Origin: Afipia sp. Root123D2 | GTDB taxonomy: Bacteria > Pseudomonadota > Alphaproteobacteria > Rhizobiales > Xanthobacteraceae | Length of the DNA: 64,000 nt | Assembly (NCBI RefSeq): GCF_001425835.1 | Contig: NZ_LMDP01000003.1 | Span: forward strand, 752,001-816,000 | Reading direction: 5' to 3' | Shown: piece after piece, positions 61,141-64,000 of the stretch | Numbering within the stretch: the stretch's first letter is position 1 | Layout of the letters: each line of letters begins with the position of its first letter | Program-made: the position numbers and the translations under genes | Notes under the pieces: model-generated | What the model saw: the letters and a program-made list of their open reading frames with translations, nothing else | What the model was told of the DNA's origin: nothing | The model's database searches: none

Positions 61141-62054
61141 GAAAACAGGATGGTGGACAAACGCTTTCGGGCATCGACGGTTGCGTCGTCATCGCCGCCC
61201 CATGCTTCGAAAAACTGGAGGAGCTGCTTGCGCGCGGCATCGTCGTTCCACTTGCGGTCGCGCCTGACAATCTCAAGCAGATGATCCGCTGCTTCGGCGC
61301 GCTTGTGGCCGGCGTTGAGCGCGGTGGCGAGATCGAAGCGCGCCTGATGATCGAGCGGATTGGCGGCGACCTTCTGCTCAAGTTCGGAGACCGGGCCGAC
61401 AGCCTGCGCCTGCTCGGCGAGATCGAGCATGGTCTGCACTGCCGAAATCGCCGCGTCGCTGCGCTTCGATTCCGGAACCATGCCGAGCGTCTGTTTGGCC
61501 TGATCGAGCGCGCCGGTGACGACATAACAGCGCGCAAGACCGGCGATCGCCGGAATGCTGGAGGAATCCTCGCTCAGCGCCTGCGCATAGAGCGAGGCGG
61601 CGGTCGCGGCATCGCCTTCGTTCAGCGCCGCTTCGGCCTCGGCCAGAAGATCGGCCGATCCGTCCATGGCAGGCATGCCCTGGGTCAGCTTGTCGATGAA
61701 GGCAGCGATCTGGCTTTCCGGAACCGCGCCCATGAAACCGTCGGCCGGCTGGCCGTTGACGAAGGCAATCACCGCCGGGATTGACTGGATTCCCATCTGG
61801 CCGGGGATCGCGGGATGCTCGTCGATGTTCATTTTGACAAGTTTCACCCGGCCCTTGGCGGCGCGAACCGCCTTTTCCAGAATCGGGGTTAGCTGCTTGC
61901 ACGGGCCGCACCATGGCGCCCAGAAGTCGATCAGGACCGGCTGGTGCTTCGATTCCTCAATGACATCCTGCACGAAAGTTTGTGTGGTGGTGTCCTTGAT
62001 CAGATCCGGCGATGCGCCCGCCGCGGCTCCGTTGCCCTGGTCAATAATTGTCAC
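61137..62054 (-). CDS. Thioredoxin-TPR co-chaperone (CnoX/YbbN-like)
   Basis: The 305-residue protein has an N-terminal thioredoxin domain with VLIDFWAPWCGPCKQLTPILE (active CGPC, about residue 47), VKMNIDEHPAIPGQMGIQSIPAV, and a C-terminal TPR region (AEAALNEGDAATAASLYAQAL, ARFDLATALNAGHKRAEAADHLLEIVRRDRKWNDDAARKQLLQFFEAWG). E. coli CnoX (YbbN) lacks a functional CxxC and is a chlorine-activated holdase; here both cysteines are present. The start is GTG 62054 after GAGGGATCAC. The stop overlaps the LON-like gene. Confidence 0.92.
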   Translation of the reverse strand: MTIIDQGNGAAAGASPDLIKDTTTQTFVQDVIEESKHQPVLIDFWAPWCGPCKQLTPILEKAVRAAKGRVKLVKMNIDEHPAIPGQMGIQSIPAVIAFVNGQPADGFMGAVPESQIAAFIDKLTQGMPAMDGSADLLAEAEAALNEGDAATAASLYAQALSEDSSSIPAIAGLARCYVVTGALDQAKQTLGMVPESKRSDAAISAVQTMLDLAEQAQAVGPVSELEQKVAANPLDHQARFDLATALNAGHKRAEAADHLLEIVRRDRKWNDDAARKQLLQFFEAWGGDDDATVDARKRLSTILFS

Positions 62055-62304
62055 GTGATCCCTCGCCTGCCAGCCATTTTGCTGAATGGCCGTGGTTCTA
62101 GCACAGCCAGCAGGATAAGTGGCGGCGGGGCGCCGGATTTTCAATCCGTGGCAATCGGGGCGAATTTTGCTCGGAACACCGGATTTATGGGCTAGGGTGC
62201 CGAAAATAGACGGTCCCGTCAGGAGTCTGGCTGTTGCAATGCACCGCCGCTTTTGGCATAGGTTTGCCCGGCGGCGCGGATGACGCGCCACAATTCTCTG
62301 CGAT

Positions 62305-62379
<75 letters not shown>

Positions 62380-62430
62380 GAAATTTCTTGGCGATCTAAA
62401 AACTTGCTGAAAAGCGTGATGTGATGAACG

Positions 62431-62458
62431 AAAGGCCGCCCTTGGGCGGCCTTTGTCG
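62431..62458 (+). terminator. Terminator between tRNA-Gly and panE-like gene
   Basis: A perfect 10-bp stem AAAGGCCGCC (62431-62440), loop CTTG, GGCGGCCTTT (62445-62454), followed by GTCG. The U-rich stem end on one strand and A-rich stem end on the other allow it to work in both directions, between convergent tRNA and panE-like genes. Confidence 0.8.
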
Positions 62459-62483
62459 CTCCTCCGGCCGGATGGGGTGACGG

Positions 62484-63410
62484 TCAGCCGCGCTGGGCTT
62501 CGTAGGTTTTCAGGTGCGTGTAAATGACGCGCAGCAGCGGCACGTCGAGCGCGGGCCTGGCCGCTTCGGCGCGGACGATCAGGTCGCCGACGATGTGATC
62601 GGCCTCGATGCGCGAATTTCCCTGGATGTCGCGCAGCATCGACGCGGTGAGGGTTGAGTTCTTGTCGAACAGCATCGCTTCGGTGCGCGCGATAAGGGCC
62701 GGGCGGGGTTCATGACCCGCCGCTTTCGCGATGGACGCGATTTCATCGCGCACGCCGCGAATAAACGCTTCGCCGCCGGGTGAGCTGACGATCTTGCCGA
62801 CCGGCGCCCGCATCATGCAGGTCGCGCCGGCGAGCGTGGCGAGAAAGATCCATTTCTCCCACATCTCCTGCATGATGGTGTCGCTGGCGGTGGCCTCGAA
62901 GGCCTCGCCTTTGAGAGCGGCCGCAATCGCCCGCGCGCGGTCGCTGATCCCGCCGTCACGTTCGCCGAACGACAGCGACAGCATCGGAATGAAGTGGTGG
63001 ATCACGCCTTTGTCGTCGAGCTGCGCGGCGATGGCGCATTGTCCGCCCATCACGCGGGCCTTGCCGAACTTCGCGTCCAGCACATCGAGATGCGTCATGC
63101 CGTTGAGCACCGGGATGATTACGGTGTCGGGGCCAACCGCCGGCGCGAACGATGCGATCGCATCGTCGAGATCGTAGGCCTTGCAACTCAGCAGGATGAC
63201 GTTGTAGGGCGCCTTGATGTGTCCGGCGGTAACGGTGGGCGGATTGGGCAGCGTGACATCGCCGAGCGGGCTCTTGATGATGAGACCTTGCCGGGCCAGC
63301 AACGCCGCGCGTTTTTCGCGGACCAGAAAGGTGACGTCACCTCCGGCCTGCAACATCCGGCCGCCGAAATAACCGCCGGTCGCGCCGGCGCCGATCACCA
63401 GAATTCGCAT
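62484..63410 (-). CDS. Ketopantoate reductase-family protein (PanE/ApbA)
   Basis: PanE reduces 2-dehydropantoate to pantoate with NADPH. The 308-residue protein starts MRILVIGAGATGGYFGGRMLQAGGDVTFLVR (Rossmann motif), with VILLSCKAYDLDDAI, PVLNGMTHLD (Asn), and a C-terminal domain containing EMWEKWIFLATLAGATCM (Lys in WEKW) and SRIEADHIVGDL. Several PanE-like paralogues occur in these genomes, so true ketopantoate activity is likely but not assured. ATG 63410. Confidence 0.88.
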   Translation of the reverse strand: MRILVIGAGATGGYFGGRMLQAGGDVTFLVREKRAALLARQGLIIKSPLGDVTLPNPPTVTAGHIKAPYNVILLSCKAYDLDDAIASFAPAVGPDTVIIPVLNGMTHLDVLDAKFGKARVMGGQCAIAAQLDDKGVIHHFIPMLSLSFGERDGGISDRARAIAAALKGEAFEATASDTIMQEMWEKWIFLATLAGATCMMRAPVGKIVSSPGGEAFIRGVRDEIASIAKAAGHEPRPALIARTEAMLFDKNSTLTASMLRDIQGNSRIEADHIVGDLIVRAEAARPALDVPLLRVIYTHLKTYEAQRG

Positions 63411-63477
63411 GACAGCTCCACTTCTTGCCGAGTGTTTTGAATGAATGAGCAGGGAGAAAAGGCAGGATCGATCTATT

Positions 63478-64000
63478 CTACCACTTTTCGCCGAACGGGC
63501 GAATCTCCATCTCGAAAGTCCAGGCGCTGCGCGGCTGCCGGTAAAGCTGCCAGTAGGATTCGGCAACCGACGACGGCGGCATCAAGAGGTCGGGATTGTT
63601 GAGCGCATCGGGCCCCAGAGCCTCGATACGGCGCTGTCGCACCCATTCGGTATCGACGCCGGAATCGATCACAAGATGGGCGACGTGGATGTTCTTGGGG
63701 CCGAGTTCACGAGCGATCGATTGCGCCACCGCGCGCAGTCCGAATTTGGCGCTGGCGAACGCCGCATAACCGGAGCCGCCGCGCAGGCTGGCGGTCGCGC
63801 CGGTGAAGAAGATGTTGCCCTGGCCGCGCGGCACCATCAGGCGCGCCGCTTCGCGCCCGGCAAGAAAGCCGGAGTAGCAGGCCATCTCCCAGACCTTGCG
63901 GAAAACGCGCTCGGTGGTGTCGAGGATCGGGAAATTGACGTTGGCACCGATGTTGAAGATGCAGACTTCGAGCGGCGCGTGCTTGTCGGCGTCGTTGAGG
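63478..64000 (-). CDS. SDR-family oxidoreductase (partial, cut by window edge)
   Basis: About 174 C-terminal residues are visible. FNIGANVNFPILDTTERVFRKVWEMACYSGFL and NIFFTGATASLRGGSGYAAFASAKFGLRAVAQSIARELG are characteristic of classical SDRs. At the catalytic YxxxK, the position four before the lysine is Phe (F-A-S-A-K) and not Tyr; a Tyr lies three residues earlier. The gene continues past 64000, where the NAD(P)-binding GxxxGxG would be. Substrate unknown. Confidence 0.88.
   Translation of the reverse strand, partial: LNDADKHAPLEVCIFNIGANVNFPILDTTERVFRKVWEMACYSGFLAGREAARLMVPRGQGNIFFTGATASLRGGSGYAAFASAKFGLRAVAQSIARELGPKNIHVAHLVIDSGVDTEWVRQRRIEALGPDALNNPDLLMPPSSVAESYWQLYRQPRSAWTFEMEIRPFGEKW

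Overview
The window is GC-rich core chromosome of an alphaproteobacterium. Gene order (hrcA/rph/rdgB/hemW; hisE-F-A-H; hslVU; Tim44-mltA; secB; dnaQ-coaE-maf-ppsR; rho-mnmE-mnmG-rsmG-parA-parB; holA-lptE-leuS) and protein features such as an OlsB ornithine-lipid acyltransferase and tandem glnK-amtB pairs point to the Bradyrhizobiaceae/Nitrobacteraceae group (Bradyrhizobium, Rhodopseudomonas, Nitrobacter, Afipia and relatives). This placement is inferred from synteny and protein resemblance; no search was run. I see no prophage, insertion sequence, CRISPR array, rRNA operon or secondary-metabolite cluster. There is one tRNA gene.

Layout. 0-9 kb: hrcA (cut by the left edge), then rph-rdgB-hemW, a lipoprotein resembling PBP activators, rsmI-yraN-gshB, a tandem PAS-like protein, and a comM gene that has lost its N-terminal domain. 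9-18 kb: a secreted unknown, a hybrid histidine kinase, olsB, then on the minus strand coaA, hisE, hisF, hisA-hisH, a coupled DUF2628 membrane protein, and hisB. 18-27 kb: hslVU, an Smr-mltA-Tim44 group on the minus strand, secB, and dnaQ-coaE-maf-ppsR on the minus strand. 26.9-27.4 kb: a 0.54-kb gene-free region with several DnaA-box-like sites and an AT-rich patch, from which flanking genes diverge; I propose it as the chromosomal origin. 27-38.5 kb: hemJ, rho, a GNAT enzyme, a thioredoxin-domain protein, mnmE, mnmG, rsmG, parA, parB, with three perfect 16-bp parS palindromes, one inside rsmG. 38.7-45 kb: holA, lptE, leuS and a membrane diguanylate cyclase on the minus strand. 45-53 kb: yggS, an L,D-transpeptidase, an OtpR/CenR-like regulator with a cyclic-nucleotide-binding partner, exonuclease III, a LolA-like carrier, ftsK and an aminotransferase. 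53.6-57.5 kb: two glnK-amtB pairs. 57.7-64 kb: tesB, a UbiH-type hydroxylase, a Trx/TPR-LON-like-UPF0434 cluster, tRNA-Gly(GCC), a PanE-like reductase and an SDR cut by the right edge.

Functionally the window combines replication and segregation (putative oriC, parABS, ftsK, holA, dnaQ), tRNA and rRNA modification (mnmE, mnmG, rsmG, rsmI, rph), protein quality control (hrcA, hslVU, secB, a CnoX-like thioredoxin), envelope assembly (mltA, lptE, LolA-like, L,D-transpeptidase, OtpR-like regulator, olsB), histidine synthesis and ammonium uptake. Short palindromic REP-like elements occupy many intergenic gaps. The points most worth following are the putative origin, the parS cluster, the truncated comM, and the envelope regulator/CNB module. 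I did not find a convincing wholly new multi-gene system.
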